From positions 106,735-170,734 of the forward strand of contig JAPLOF010000054.1 of assembly GCA_026692665.1 (NCBI GenBank): a stretch of DNA of 64,000 nt. The letters run 5' to 3'. The DNA comes from Planctomycetota bacterium. Lineage in GTDB: Bacteria; Planctomycetota; UBA1135; GCA-002686595. The notes under the pieces are model-generated. The model was given only the letters and a program-made list of their open reading frames with translations, did no database searches and had not been told where the DNA came from. Positions 52,813 through 61,694 of the stretch are shown here, one piece after another. Both the position numbers and the translations under genes were made by a program. Within the stretch, counting starts at the first letter, position 1. Each line of letters begins with the position of its first letter.

Positions 52813-54813
52813 ATGACCTCGGGACTCGACGCAGGCGGAGACGGGCAAGGCCCTCGGCGCCCGGGCGCCGAGGATCCGCCGAGCACGCCGCCGCGCGAAG
52901 CCCGGCCCGCCGCGCGACAGCCGCCGGGCGAAGCGACGGCGATCCTGACCCGCGCCGTCGCCGACCGGCTGCGGATGCGCCCGAACTTCCGGCCGCGCCA
53001 GGGCAGCCGCCGCGTCGCCCTGGCGTTGTACGTGCTGCTCCTCGTGCTGCCGACGGTCGTGCTCGGCGGACTCCTGTGGAACCAGCTCGATCGCGACCAC
53101 GAGGCCCTGCTCGCCTCGGTGCCGGGTGACGCGTCGCACGCCACGCGCCGCCTGCAGGAAGCGCTCGTGCAGCGCATCGAGGAAGTCGTCCGCCGCGAGG
53201 ACGAGCGCCCCTTCCTCGAGTTCCGGCCGGCCTACTTCCCGCCCGGCACGATCGGCGCGGAACTCGCCTTCGTGCCCTCGCCGCTGGCCGACGGGCCGAC
53301 GCCGTCGCCGATCCTGGCCTGGTTCTCGTACCGCGGCGAGGACGCTTCTCCGGACGAGCCCTTGCACCTGCTCCTCGGCTCGCGCGCGCGCGAGCCCGTG
53401 GCGCCGAAGCTCATCCAGGGCCTGCGCGCCGCGACCCTCGACCTGCGGAAGCAGATCGAGCAGGAGAACTTCATGTTCCGCATCCTGCGCGTCGGGGTGC
53501 CGCGCCAGGAGCACTACGCCGTCCCCGTCATCGCGATCAACCTGTCCGACGAGGACGACATCGACTGCCTGCGCGAGGAGCTGCCCGCGCTACGCGAGCT
53601 GCAGAACCAGTCGCAAGCGGTGACGATCTCGCCCTTCCGCCTGCGGTTCTGGCGCGAGAAGGACGACACGCCGCGCCTCGCGGCGACGCGCACGGTCTGG
53701 ATCCCGCCCGATCCCGAGCGCCGGGGGCTGCCTTCCTGCTTCGCGAACCTGGGTCGCGGCGTCGTCCTGCGCCAAGGGTTCTTCCTCGACACGGACTGGG
53801 CCTTTCGCGTCCTGCCGGCCTCGATCGCCGAGACGGTGCTGGGCTCGACGCAGCGCTTCATCCCCAGTGGAACGGGCCGACCGGAACGCGACTCGGACGT
53901 CTTCTCGATCCAGCCTCTCAAGGCGCTGGCCGTGGATGCGCCGCGCGAGGAGAGCGAGAACTTCGGCGTCATGCGCATCGCCGTCGACGTGCGGCACCTG
54001 GAGTCCGTGTTCCGCACGCAGACGATCCGGCTCCTGGGCGTCGGTGCGATGCTCGTCGTGTCCCTCGCCACCGGGCTCGTGCTCCTCTTGCGCAGCGTGA
54101 CCCGCGAGCTCGAATCCGCCCGCCGCACCGAGAACTTCGTGTCGGCCATCACGCACGAGCTGCGCACGCCCGTGGCGGCCATCAAGCTCTACGGCGAGAT
54201 GCTGGACGCGGGGTGGGTCGATTCCGACGAGCGGCGGCTGGAGTACTACCGCCGCATCGTGCGCGAGACTTCGCGCCTCGAGACCCTGGTCGAGCGCGTC
54301 CTCGAGAAGGGCCAGCTGACGCGTCACGAGGTCCGCCCCGAGCCCGGGGACCTGAACTCCGTGATCGAGGGGCTCGCGCCGTCCCTGCTCTCGCTGGCGC
54401 CCGAGGGCGTCGCCGACCTGCGCTTCGACCTCCAGGACGGCCTGCCCGAGGTCCTCCTGGTGCACGAAGGCGTGCGCTCGATCGTCACGAACCTCGTCGA
54501 GAACGCGCGCAAATACGCTCCGGTTGCCGCGGGCGGCGAGCCGATCCTCGTGCGCACCCGGCGCGACGGCGGCTCCATCCTGCTCGAGGTCCTGGACCGC
54601 GGACCGGGAATCCCGCCGGCGGAGCGCGGCCGGGTCTTCGAGGCCTTCTACCGCATGGGCGACGAGCGCACGCGCACGGCACGCGGAACGGGGCTCGGAC
54701 TGCACCTCGTCGCGCTGCACGTCGACGCGATGGGCGGCACCGTGGAGGTGCGCGGACGCCAGGGAGGCGGCACCGAGTTCCGCATCGCCCTGAAGCTCGC
54801 GCCCAACGGTTGA
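52813..54813 (+). CDS. Membrane sensor histidine kinase
   Basis: The 666-residue kinase has a Pro/Ala/Arg-rich cytoplasmic start of ~70 residues, TM1 (ALALYVLLLVLPTVVLGGLL), a large extracytoplasmic sensor of about 310 residues that I do not recognise, and TM2 (LLGVGAMLVVSLATGLVLLL). The catalytic part is complete: phospho-acceptor His448 in ITHELRTPVAAIKLYGEML, N box IVTNLVENARKYA, G1 LDRGPGIPP, F box FEAFYR and G2 GTGLGLHLVALHV. No HAMP domain is obvious. It forms a two-component system with the preceding regulator. A strong hairpin closes the transcript 100 bases downstream. Confidence 0.93.
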   Translation: MTSGLDAGGDGQGPRRPGAEDPPSTPPREARPAARQPPGEATAILTRAVADRLRMRPNFRPRQGSRRVALALYVLLLVLPTVVLGGLLWNQLDRDHEALLASVPGDASHATRRLQEALVQRIEEVVRREDERPFLEFRPAYFPPGTIGAELAFVPSPLADGPTPSPILAWFSYRGEDASPDEPLHLLLGSRAREPVAPKLIQGLRAATLDLRKQIEQENFMFRILRVGVPRQEHYAVPVIAINLSDEDDIDCLREELPALRELQNQSQAVTISPFRLRFWREKDDTPRLAATRTVWIPPDPERRGLPSCFANLGRGVVLRQGFFLDTDWAFRVLPASIAETVLGSTQRFIPSGTGRPERDSDVFSIQPLKALAVDAPREESENFGVMRIAVDVRHLESVFRTQTIRLLGVGAMLVVSLATGLVLLLRSVTRELESARRTENFVSAITHELRTPVAAIKLYGEMLDAGWVDSDERRLEYYRRIVRETSRLETLVERVLEKGQLTRHEVRPEPGDLNSVIEGLAPSLLSLAPEGVADLRFDLQDGLPEVLLVHEGVRSIVTNLVENARKYAPVAAGGEPILVRTRRDGGSILLEVLDRGPGIPPAERGRVFEAFYRMGDERTRTARGTGLGLHLVALHVDAMGGTVEVRGRQGGGTEFRIALKLAPNG

Positions 54814-54911
54814 GCCGGGCGGGCCGACGCTCGCGACCGGCCGACGTCCACGCGATCGCGGGCGGCACGAGCCTCGTGGCCCCTGGGCGCGATTGCTGCC
54901 CCGGAATGCGA

Positions 54912-54945
54912 ACCGAGGCACGACCCGCGGGGGGCGTGCCTCGGT
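54912..54945. terminator. Strong bidirectional hairpin between convergent genes
   Basis: ACCGAGGCACG pairs perfectly with CGTGCCTCGGT (11 pairs) around a 12-base loop, between the kinase gene (ends 54813) and the convergent foldase gene (ends 54983). There is no T-run; the position and perfection make termination likely. Confidence 0.78.
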
Positions 54946-54982
54946 GCACCCGGACAGGCGGTCCGAGCCGAGCCCTACTGCG

Positions 54983-56806
54983 TCAGGGCGTCTTCGGCTT
55001 CTCGCGCCAGGGCGCCATGTCGAGACCGAACTTCGACACCAGCGCGTCGCGCGAGAGGAGACCCGACTGCAGGAACGACGAGCGGTCCTGGTTGGCCATC
55101 TGCATCCCGAGCGTCTGCAGGTCCTTGGGCGTCATCTTCGAGACGTCCGGATCGCGGGCGCCGTCGACGCGCGACAGGAAGGCGCTGGTTCCGACGCGGT
55201 CCAGTTCGGCCTTCGGAACGCTCCCGATCTTGTTCGTGAACAGCGCCGAATTCTGTCGGAAGTAGACGGCCGCGGGCGCGTCGCCTTCGGGGGCGGGCGG
55301 CGTGTTGATTTCGGACCACTCGCGACGCTGCGCCGTGAAGCCCGCGTCGGCGACGGCCTTCAGGAAGGCGTCGCGGTCGACTTCGGGCTTGAAGGCCGGG
55401 GCGGTCGTGTCGTTCGGATCGGGGCGCGTGCCCAGGGCGTCGCGGATCTTCTCGAGCTTCTCGGTCGCGAGCGTCTTGGCGCGCTCGCGGGCCCAGCCCG
55501 CGAGCACCGCGTCGGCGACTTCGGAGTAGTCGGGGAGCTTCGGCGGCACGCGCGTCGAGACGCGGCCCATGACGAAGCCCTTCGTGTCCACGACGATCGA
55601 CGGGAAGAAGCCCGTCGTCTGGTCCGGGGTGAAGATGCGCTGGAGCGTGTACTGGCCGATCCACGGGACGGTCAGGGCGAGCCAGGCCTCCTGCGAGAGC
55701 GGGTCGATCTGGTTGCGGTACGTGAGTCCCAGTCCGGCGGCCTCCGCCGCGAAGTCGACCGTTTCGCCCTTGCCCGCCCGCTCGGCGAGGCTCTTCTGCC
55801 AGTCGAGCAGCGCGTTGTAGATGGGCGCCTGGCGCAGCGCCTGGTCCTTCACTTCCTCGAAGTCCTTGCGGAAGTCCTTGCCCGGCTCGGGCTTCTCGCG
55901 GCGGTAGAGCACGTAGCTGAACCCGGCGTGGAAGTCCTTCGCGAGCTGCTCGGCGTTCTCGTCCGCGGGGCGCGGGTACTTCGCGAGGAGCGGCGTGGCG
56001 TCGAACTCGCCCTCGAGCGAGAACGCCGCCAGCTCGGCCGAAGCCTGTTCCTTCGTGCGGTAGGCGTTCTTGTCGTTGTCCGGCAGGGCGTCGTACCAGG
56101 CACGCAGCCCGGCGGCGTCCGGCGCCAGCGTGCGCGCCTCCGTCTCCACGTTCGCGACCGGCAGGATCACGTAGTCGGCGGTGTACTCCTGGTGCTGCGC
56201 CTTCCAGCGCTTCTCGACAGCGTTCGGATCGGCGACCGCGACAGGCGCGGTGAGGAGCCCCTGGTAGCGCCGGTAGCGGATCATCCGACGCACGGATTCC
56301 TCGAACTCCTTCCCCGTCATCCCGTACATGCGCGGGTAGGCGAGGTACTGCTCCTTGCTCGGGAAGTTGTCCTGGACGAACTTCGCGACGTCCTTGTCCG
56401 TCGCCTGGATGCCGGCCTCGTCCGCGGCCGCCTCGAGCACGAGGAACGTGGCCACCTGCTCGTCCGTGACCTCGCGCTCGGCGACGCCCGGGAACACGAA
56501 CATCGAGATGGGCGCGAGCTTGCGCTTCTCCATCACGAACTCGGACTCCGACAGCTTGCGGGTCGAGCCGTTGGCGGACTTCCAACTGACGTAGGAACCG
56601 GCGCCCGAGCCGACCCCGAAGACGTTCAGCACCTGGTCGCTGACGCTGAAGGTCGTCAGCACCAGGATCACCAGCAGGAACGTCATGAGGAACCGACCGC
56701 GCTTCGTGCCGCGCGGCGCGGTGATCACGTCGTCCTGGTGCTCGGCTTGCGCCTTGGGATCGAGGTGCGTTTCGCCGGCGGGCTGTTTCTCGTCTGCGTT
56801 CGACAT
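54983..56806 (-). CDS. Membrane-anchored periplasmic foldase, PpiD/SurA-N-like
   Basis: ATG 56806 gives 607 residues, similar to PpiD (623). A cytoplasmic tail rich in charged and polar residues precedes one membrane helix (GRFLMTFLLVILVLTTFSVS). The periplasmic part begins with a SurA_N-like chaperone module: REVTDEQVATFLVLEAAADE, QATDKDVAKFVQDNFPSKEQ, then FEESVRRMIRYRRYQGLL. Later regions resemble degenerate parvulin-type segments, but I see no clear rotamase motif, so it may be a chaperone without isomerase activity. Likely job: helping exported proteins fold. It is a single gene with a 239-base gap to scpB. Confidence 0.75.
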   Translation of the reverse strand: MSNADEKQPAGETHLDPKAQAEHQDDVITAPRGTKRGRFLMTFLLVILVLTTFSVSDQVLNVFGVGSGAGSYVSWKSANGSTRKLSESEFVMEKRKLAPISMFVFPGVAEREVTDEQVATFLVLEAAADEAGIQATDKDVAKFVQDNFPSKEQYLAYPRMYGMTGKEFEESVRRMIRYRRYQGLLTAPVAVADPNAVEKRWKAQHQEYTADYVILPVANVETEARTLAPDAAGLRAWYDALPDNDKNAYRTKEQASAELAAFSLEGEFDATPLLAKYPRPADENAEQLAKDFHAGFSYVLYRREKPEPGKDFRKDFEEVKDQALRQAPIYNALLDWQKSLAERAGKGETVDFAAEAAGLGLTYRNQIDPLSQEAWLALTVPWIGQYTLQRIFTPDQTTGFFPSIVVDTKGFVMGRVSTRVPPKLPDYSEVADAVLAGWARERAKTLATEKLEKIRDALGTRPDPNDTTAPAFKPEVDRDAFLKAVADAGFTAQRREWSEINTPPAPEGDAPAAVYFRQNSALFTNKIGSVPKAELDRVGTSAFLSRVDGARDPDVSKMTPKDLQTLGMQMANQDRSSFLQSGLLSRDALVSKFGLDMAPWREKPKTP

Positions 56807-57045
56807 CGGATTCTCGGGTCTCGCGGAGGGCCGCGGGTTGGCACCGGCGGTTTCGAAGCGCGGCAGTGTAGGGGCATCGTTTCGGGCGGCGCAAGGCGCG
56901 GCGCGCCCAGAGATCCGGGCGAGACTCCCGGGGATCGACGCCAGACGTCTTCCCGCTGCCTGGGATCGACCGAAATGGGTCCGGAAGCGAGCCGATCCGC
57001 CGTGGGGAGTCCCCCCGGGTTCGGCCGACGGCCCGGACGCGCCGT

Positions 57046-57780
57046 TCAGTCCTTGGCCAACTCGCCGTCGCGCGGCAGGTCGGCGAGGCTTCCGAGACCG
57101 AAGCGGTCGAGGAAGTCCTTCGTCGTGCCGTACTGAAGCGGATGGCCCGGGTCGTCGGAACGCCCGGACACGCGCACGAGGCCGCGCTCGATCAGCGTGC
57201 GCAGGATCGGTCCGGCCTGCACGCCGCGGATGGCTTCGATCTCCGCCTTGCTCACCGGCTGGCGGTAGGCGACGACGGCCAGAGTCTCGAGCGCGGCGCC
57301 CGAAATGCGCTCCGATTTGCGCACTTTCGCCAGGCGTTGCACGATCTCGCCGACGTCGGGCGTCGTGAGGATCTGGTAGCCGCCGGCCAGAGTCCGCAGT
57401 TCGTAGGGCAAGCCGCTGTTCCCGAGCCGCTCGCGCAACGTGGCCAGCGCGGCGCGGATGCGCTCGAGTTGCGGTCCCTCGAGCAGCGCCTGCAGGCGGC
57501 GCTCGCTGATCGGTTCGGGCGAGGCGTACACGAGCGCAGCCACCGCGCTGGCGATCTCGACGTCCGTGAGGGCGTCCCCCGCGCCGACGCCGTCGCCGGC
57601 AACCTCCTCGGCGGGCGCCGCCACGGCGAGGGCCTCGCCCGCGGGCGCGAGTTCGGAGACGGCCTCCGCGCGCGGCTCGGACTCCTCCCGAGGGGCCGTC
57701 TCGGCCTCGAATCCGGCCTCGGACAAGGACCCCGTGGCTTCCATGGCGGAGGCCCCTTCCCCCTCGATCGGCTGCGTCAT
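57046..57780 (-). CDS. scpB: Segregation and condensation protein B
   Basis: ScpB is the winged-helix partner of ScpA in the SMC condensin complex. ATG 57780 gives 244 residues. An acidic, Ala/Glu-rich N-terminal extension of ~70 residues comes first, then the family core: ALVYASPEPISERRLQALLE, LPYELRTLAGGYQILTTPDV, RISGAALETLAVVAYRQPVS and RVSGRSDDPGHPLQYGTTKD. The core makes the call secure. scpA is not in the window, which is unusual since the two are often adjacent. It is divergent from the double-PAS gene, with about 120 bases between the start codons. Confidence 0.93.
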   Translation of the reverse strand: MTQPIEGEGASAMEATGSLSEAGFEAETAPREESEPRAEAVSELAPAGEALAVAAPAEEVAGDGVGAGDALTDVEIASAVAALVYASPEPISERRLQALLEGPQLERIRAALATLRERLGNSGLPYELRTLAGGYQILTTPDVGEIVQRLAKVRKSERISGAALETLAVVAYRQPVSKAEIEAIRGVQAGPILRTLIERGLVRVSGRSDDPGHPLQYGTTKDFLDRFGLGSLADLPRDGELAKD

Positions 57781-57902
57781 CGGGTCGAGCTTGCACCCCC
57801 GCGCTGGACCGGTCAATCCTGTTTCGGTCCCGGATTGGCGTGGCGCCCCTCCGCGTCGTATCCTTCAGAGGTCGGTCTCCCTCGGCAGGGGCGAGACCAC
57901 CC

Positions 57903-58949
57903 ATGCGCGACGATCGGCAGAGCGTGCGCGGCGGCCCGGCAGGGCGCTGGCGTGGCTGGGCGGCCATTGGCTTCCTCGCATTCGTCCTCCTCGGGGCGGC
58001 CTTCGCGGCCCGCAACGCGGAGATGGGCACCGCTGTCGCTCTGCTCACGGGGGCCGGGCTCCTGGCCCTGGGCTTCCTGGGGATGGCTGTCCTGGAGCCC
58101 CTGCAGCGCCGGGTCGACGAGGCGGTCGAGTCCGAGCAGGCGGCACGGGAGCGCGCGGAGAGCCTCCAGACCACCTGCGGCGAGGGCATCCTGGTTCTCG
58201 ACCAGCAGGGCGTGATCGTCGATTGGAACGCGGCCGCCGAGCGCATCTTCGGATACCCGGGGCACGAGGTCCTCGGGTCGAACGTGCAGATGGTCCTGGC
58301 CGAGCTCGAGATGCGCGACGCGTCGCCGGCCCTGGCGCGCGAGATGATCGGCCGACGGCGCGATGGCGTCGAGTCGCCGCTCGAGATCGAGCTCTCGGCG
58401 CGCACGACGGACGGCCTGCGTTTCCTCGTGGTGCGCGACTCCGGCCGCCTGCGCTCCGCGGAAGCCCTGGCCCGCGCCGCCGAGGACGAGCGCCGACGCG
58501 TGGCCGCGGCCGCTCTCGAAGCGATCCTCGTGTTCGACCGCGACGGACGCATCCAGGAGGCGAACCCGGCCGCGGAGCGCCTGATCGGCAAGCCCTGGTC
58601 CCAGCTCACCGGGCGCGACCTGGCCGACACGCTCCTCCACCGCGACCAGCGTCCGGCCTTCAAGCGCGACCTGCGCGAGGCCGTCGCGGGTCAGAACGAC
58701 CGCCTCAACGGCCGAGCCGACGTGATCGAGCTGTGGATCACCGGGCGCCCGGCGATCCGCGCCCACATCGCGTTCGCACGCGCCGGCGGACGCTTCTTCG
58801 CCTTCGTGCTGCCCGAGGGCCAGTTCGGCGCACACGACGCCCCGATCCCCTCGCGCAACGGAGCCGTGGACCTGCGGCCCGCGGACGACGTCGGCCCGTC
58901 CAAGGGGCTGAACCCGGACGGCGAGATGCACCTGAACCGCCCGCGCTGA
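57903..58949 (+). CDS. Membrane-anchored protein with two PAS domains and no output domain
   Basis: ATG 57903 gives 348 residues; the track start at 57840 adds an unneeded 21 codons. Two membrane helices (WAAIGFLAFVLLGAAFAARN and VALLTGAGLLALGFLGMAVL) are followed by a short coiled coil and two cytoplasmic PAS domains: CGEGILVLDQQGVIVDWNAA, then EAILVFDRDGRIQEANPAAE. Each shows the strand-turn-helix start (DWNAAAERIFGY, EANPAAERLIGK). No kinase, GGDEF or transcription domain follows. It could be a sensor that acts through a partner, or a decoy. Ligand unknown. Confidence 0.82.
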   Translation: MRDDRQSVRGGPAGRWRGWAAIGFLAFVLLGAAFAARNAEMGTAVALLTGAGLLALGFLGMAVLEPLQRRVDEAVESEQAARERAESLQTTCGEGILVLDQQGVIVDWNAAAERIFGYPGHEVLGSNVQMVLAELEMRDASPALAREMIGRRRDGVESPLEIELSARTTDGLRFLVVRDSGRLRSAEALARAAEDERRRVAAAALEAILVFDRDGRIQEANPAAERLIGKPWSQLTGRDLADTLLHRDQRPAFKRDLREAVAGQNDRLNGRADVIELWITGRPAIRAHIAFARAGGRFFAFVLPEGQFGAHDAPIPSRNGAVDLRPADDVGPSKGLNPDGEMHLNRPR

Positions 58950-58989
58950 GGGTGGCGTCGAACGGGACTCGGACGCGCGCACGCGCCGC

Positions 58990-59004
58990 GGAGGCCCCGC
59001 CTCC
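58990..59004. terminator. Short GC hairpin between convergent genes
   Basis: GGAGGC pairs with GCCTCC around a CCC loop, between the PAS gene (ends 58949) and the convergent parvulin gene (ends 59072). The stem is short and has no T-run, so it is a weak candidate. Confidence 0.35.
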
Positions 59005-59071
59005 CGATGCCCCCCTCCCCGCGAGAAGCTCGTGCGACGATCCACGCGGCTCCGCAGCCGGGGACCGGATT

Positions 59072-60166
59072 TCAGCGAGCCGTCTCGCCCGCGAGCTTGA
59101 GGAACGGCGCCAGGTCGATCGTGTAGCGCTCCCGCATCGCGCGGCGCCACTGCTCGAGTTCGAGCTGGTCCACGATCTGCTCGCCGATGCTGGCCTCGAC
59201 CGCGGGGCCGAGCTTGTCCCAGGCTCCTTCGAGGGGCGAGCCGCGCTTCTCCACGCGCACGAAGAGGAAGTCCCCGCCCTCGGCGATCGGGCCGCCGACC
59301 TTCCCGGGCTCCGTCGCGAACGCGATGCTCGCGATCGGCGTGTTGCCGCGCACGATCGGCGCGATGCGGCCGCCATCGGACGCGGACGCGTCCTTCGAGC
59401 GCTTCTTGGCGACCTCCTCGAACGCCGTGCCCGAGGCCAGATCGGCCTCGACGGCCTTCTTGTCCTCGTCCGTCCGCACGACGATCACGCGCAGGAACGC
59501 GTGGTCGTTCTGGAGCAACCACCCGCGCACGACCCGCTCGCCCAGCAACGATCGCAGCGCGTCGTCGCGCAACCGCTCGCGATAGCGCTTCGGATCCAGG
59601 CCGAGGTACTGGTCGACGTAGCGATCCAGCGTGACCTTCTCGAGGCTCTTGCGGCTCGATTGGATCTGCTTCTCGAGCGCGTCGATCCCCTTGTTGTAGG
59701 CCTTCTCGGCCAGCTCGGGATCGAGGCGGACGCCGAGCCGGGTGGCCTCGGCCACGACCAGACGGCCGACCACGAGGTTGTCGATCTGGTCGCGCGCCTC
59801 GGAGCGGCCGGCGTAGAGCCACTGCGCCATGAGCTCCGATGCGTAGATCGGCTTGCCGGCCACGGTGGCCACGACGAGGTCGTTCGAGGCTTGAGCCTGC
59901 GGTGCGGGCCCGGACTGGGGCTGGGCGGCGCCCGCGGTCGGCTCGCCGACGGCGACGGAGGGCGCCTTCGCGGGATCCGGTGCCGTCGTACTCGCGGCGG
60001 GAGCGGGCTCGACTGTCGCTCCCGGAGCCGCTCCCGAAGCCGCGGCCGGCGTCGCGCTCGCGGGCGGCGGCTCCCACACGGCGGGCTTCGTCGGCGGAGC
60101 GGGGTTGCGCGTCGCGCAGGCGGCGACGAGCAGGCACGGGAGCATCATGCGGACCTCGGTTCCCAT
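59072..60166 (-). CDS. Parvulin-type peptidyl-prolyl isomerase lipoprotein (SurA/PrsA-like)
   Basis: ATG 60166 gives MGTEVRMMLPCLLVAAC, a short lipoprotein signal with Cys at the lipobox; the later ATG at 60148 would lack a charged residue. After a Pro/Ala-rich linker of ~75 residues comes a SurA_N-like helical region (VVATVAGKPIYASELMAQWL, then RLVVAEATRLGVRLDPELAE). The rotamase domain follows: FLRVIVVRTDEDKKAVEADL, SGTAFEEVAKKRSKDASASD and GGRIAPIVRGNTPIASIAFA. This matches PPIC-type parvulins. The 364-residue protein should assist folding of exported proteins. It is the last gene of the pseudopilin operon, 13 bases after the preceding stop. Confidence 0.85.
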   Translation of the reverse strand: MGTEVRMMLPCLLVAACATRNPAPPTKPAVWEPPPASATPAAASGAAPGATVEPAPAASTTAPDPAKAPSVAVGEPTAGAAQPQSGPAPQAQASNDLVVATVAGKPIYASELMAQWLYAGRSEARDQIDNLVVGRLVVAEATRLGVRLDPELAEKAYNKGIDALEKQIQSSRKSLEKVTLDRYVDQYLGLDPKRYRERLRDDALRSLLGERVVRGWLLQNDHAFLRVIVVRTDEDKKAVEADLASGTAFEEVAKKRSKDASASDGGRIAPIVRGNTPIASIAFATEPGKVGGPIAEGGDFLFVRVEKRGSPLEGAWDKLGPAVEASIGEQIVDQLELEQWRRAMRERYTIDLAPFLKLAGETAR

Positions 60167-60179
60167 CAGCGGTTCGGCG

Positions 60180-61694
60180 TCAACGATACGAGATTCGACG
60201 CACGACTCCCAGACCGTGGCAGGTCGGGCATTCGATGACCTGCTCGTTGGACGCCTTGCCGATCTCCGACCGCGCCACGTTCGCGCCCGCGATCGAGAGC
60301 AGCCGGGTGCCGGTACCGCCGCACTCGCGGCAGGCACCGAACAGGGGTTTCGACATGACCTCGAAATCGCCGGAGTTCTCGGCGTAGTACGACAGGATCC
60401 AGCCCGCGCGGGCGACTCCGGGCAGTTCCTTCCAGGCGACCTCGCGCTCGTCCTTCTGGTCGGCGGACGACTTCGACTTGCGCGCCATCTCCTGGTTCTG
60501 GAGGAAGCGCTGGAGCTTCTTCTCGAGGTCGGCGCGTTCCTTGTCGGCGGCCGTGGCCGGCGGCTTGGCCTCTTCCTTCTGCTCGCCCTTGAGGGCCGCG
60601 TCCTTGCCGAGCAGCCACGTGCCGAGGCCGTAGGAGGACCGCTGCCAGCGTTCCTTCCGTCGGCCATTCCACAGTCGGCGGACGACGTCGTTGTTGGCGT
60701 CCTTCGTGATCGCCTGCGCCGCCTTGGTGACCGCGTCGAGCACGTCCTTCTGCATCTGCCCGTCGAGATAGGCGAGCGTGGCCTCGAACGATGGCTCGCT
60801 GGACTTGTTGCGGGCGATGTTGGCGGACTTCTGGAACCAGAGCTGCATCACGCGCTCGGCCAGGAAGCGCTCGCGTGCCTTGGTGGCGCGGTCCTTCTTC
60901 TTCTTGGCGTCGGGGATCAGCGGGCTGTCCGGGAACTTGGCCGCGAAGGCCTCGGCACGCGCCAGGGCCTCGTCGAACTTCTTGCGACCGACGAGGTCGT
61001 CGACGTCCGCCAGCCAGTCGATCTGGTCCTGGCGCGCGGCCTTCTCGGTCGCGCGCGCCAGGCCGGCCGCGACATCGTCCTTCTGGAACTTCGGGTCGAG
61101 CTCGGCGGTCTTCTTGTAGTGCTCGGCGGCGCGCGCGAAGTCGAGGATGCGCTCGCAGAACCGCGCCAGTTCGTAGTTCCCGGCCGCCGTCGTGAGGTCG
61201 GCCGTGGCCTGCTGCTGGGCATACAACTCGGAACGCGTCCAGACGTCGAGCGCGTTCACGCGCACCAGCGTCGGCGCGGCCGAAATGCGGTTCTTCGGCA
61301 CGGGGATCGTGCCGGTGTTCGTCTTCACGACGATCGAGTCGGGCGTGCGGTCGACGATGCGGCCGACGAGCTCCAGCCCGTCGGTCGTCACGATCCGCTC
61401 GGCCTCCACGAGGATCTCGTCGCCGGTGAGGTCGATGTAGCCGAAGCGCGTCTTCAGCTCGAGTTCCTCCTCCGGGTGCAGGAAGCTCCAGGCGAGGCGC
61501 GCGCGCCCGCCGGTGTCGAGCCGCACGAAGACGAGGCCCTCGGGGTCGTGCGCGGCGATCGCCCCCCACTGGAAGGTGCCGTCGCGGAGGCGCAGCATGC
61601 GCGTCTCGGCCGACACGTCCTGCGCCGAAGCGAGGCTCGCGAGGAAGACGCCGAGGGTCGCGGCGAGGATCAGGATCCAGATCGGTCGTTTCAT
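60180..61694 (-). CDS. Secreted helical-repeat protein ending in DnaJ-type zinc motifs
   Basis: ATG 61694 overlaps the upstream stop (ATGA) and gives 504 residues with a signal peptide (MKRPIWILILAATLGVFLAS...ASAQ). The N-terminal ~110 residues are beta-rich (LRDGTFQWGAIAAHDPEGLV, LDLTG-type DLTGDEILVEA), followed by helical TPR-like repeats (ARFCERILDFARAAEHYKKT) and a long charged helical region. The C-terminus has two CXXCXGXG zinc-finger motifs, CRECGGTGTR and CPTCHGLGVV, as in the DnaJ cysteine-rich domain, which has four such motifs. Finding them in an exported protein is unusual. Function unknown; the operon suggests a link to secretion or pilus-like assembly. Confidence 0.75.
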   Translation of the reverse strand: MKRPIWILILAATLGVFLASLASAQDVSAETRMLRLRDGTFQWGAIAAHDPEGLVFVRLDTGGRARLAWSFLHPEEELELKTRFGYIDLTGDEILVEAERIVTTDGLELVGRIVDRTPDSIVVKTNTGTIPVPKNRISAAPTLVRVNALDVWTRSELYAQQQATADLTTAAGNYELARFCERILDFARAAEHYKKTAELDPKFQKDDVAAGLARATEKAARQDQIDWLADVDDLVGRKKFDEALARAEAFAAKFPDSPLIPDAKKKKDRATKARERFLAERVMQLWFQKSANIARNKSSEPSFEATLAYLDGQMQKDVLDAVTKAAQAITKDANNDVVRRLWNGRRKERWQRSSYGLGTWLLGKDAALKGEQKEEAKPPATAADKERADLEKKLQRFLQNQEMARKSKSSADQKDEREVAWKELPGVARAGWILSYYAENSGDFEVMSKPLFGACRECGGTGTRLLSIAGANVARSEIGKASNEQVIECPTCHGLGVVRRISYR

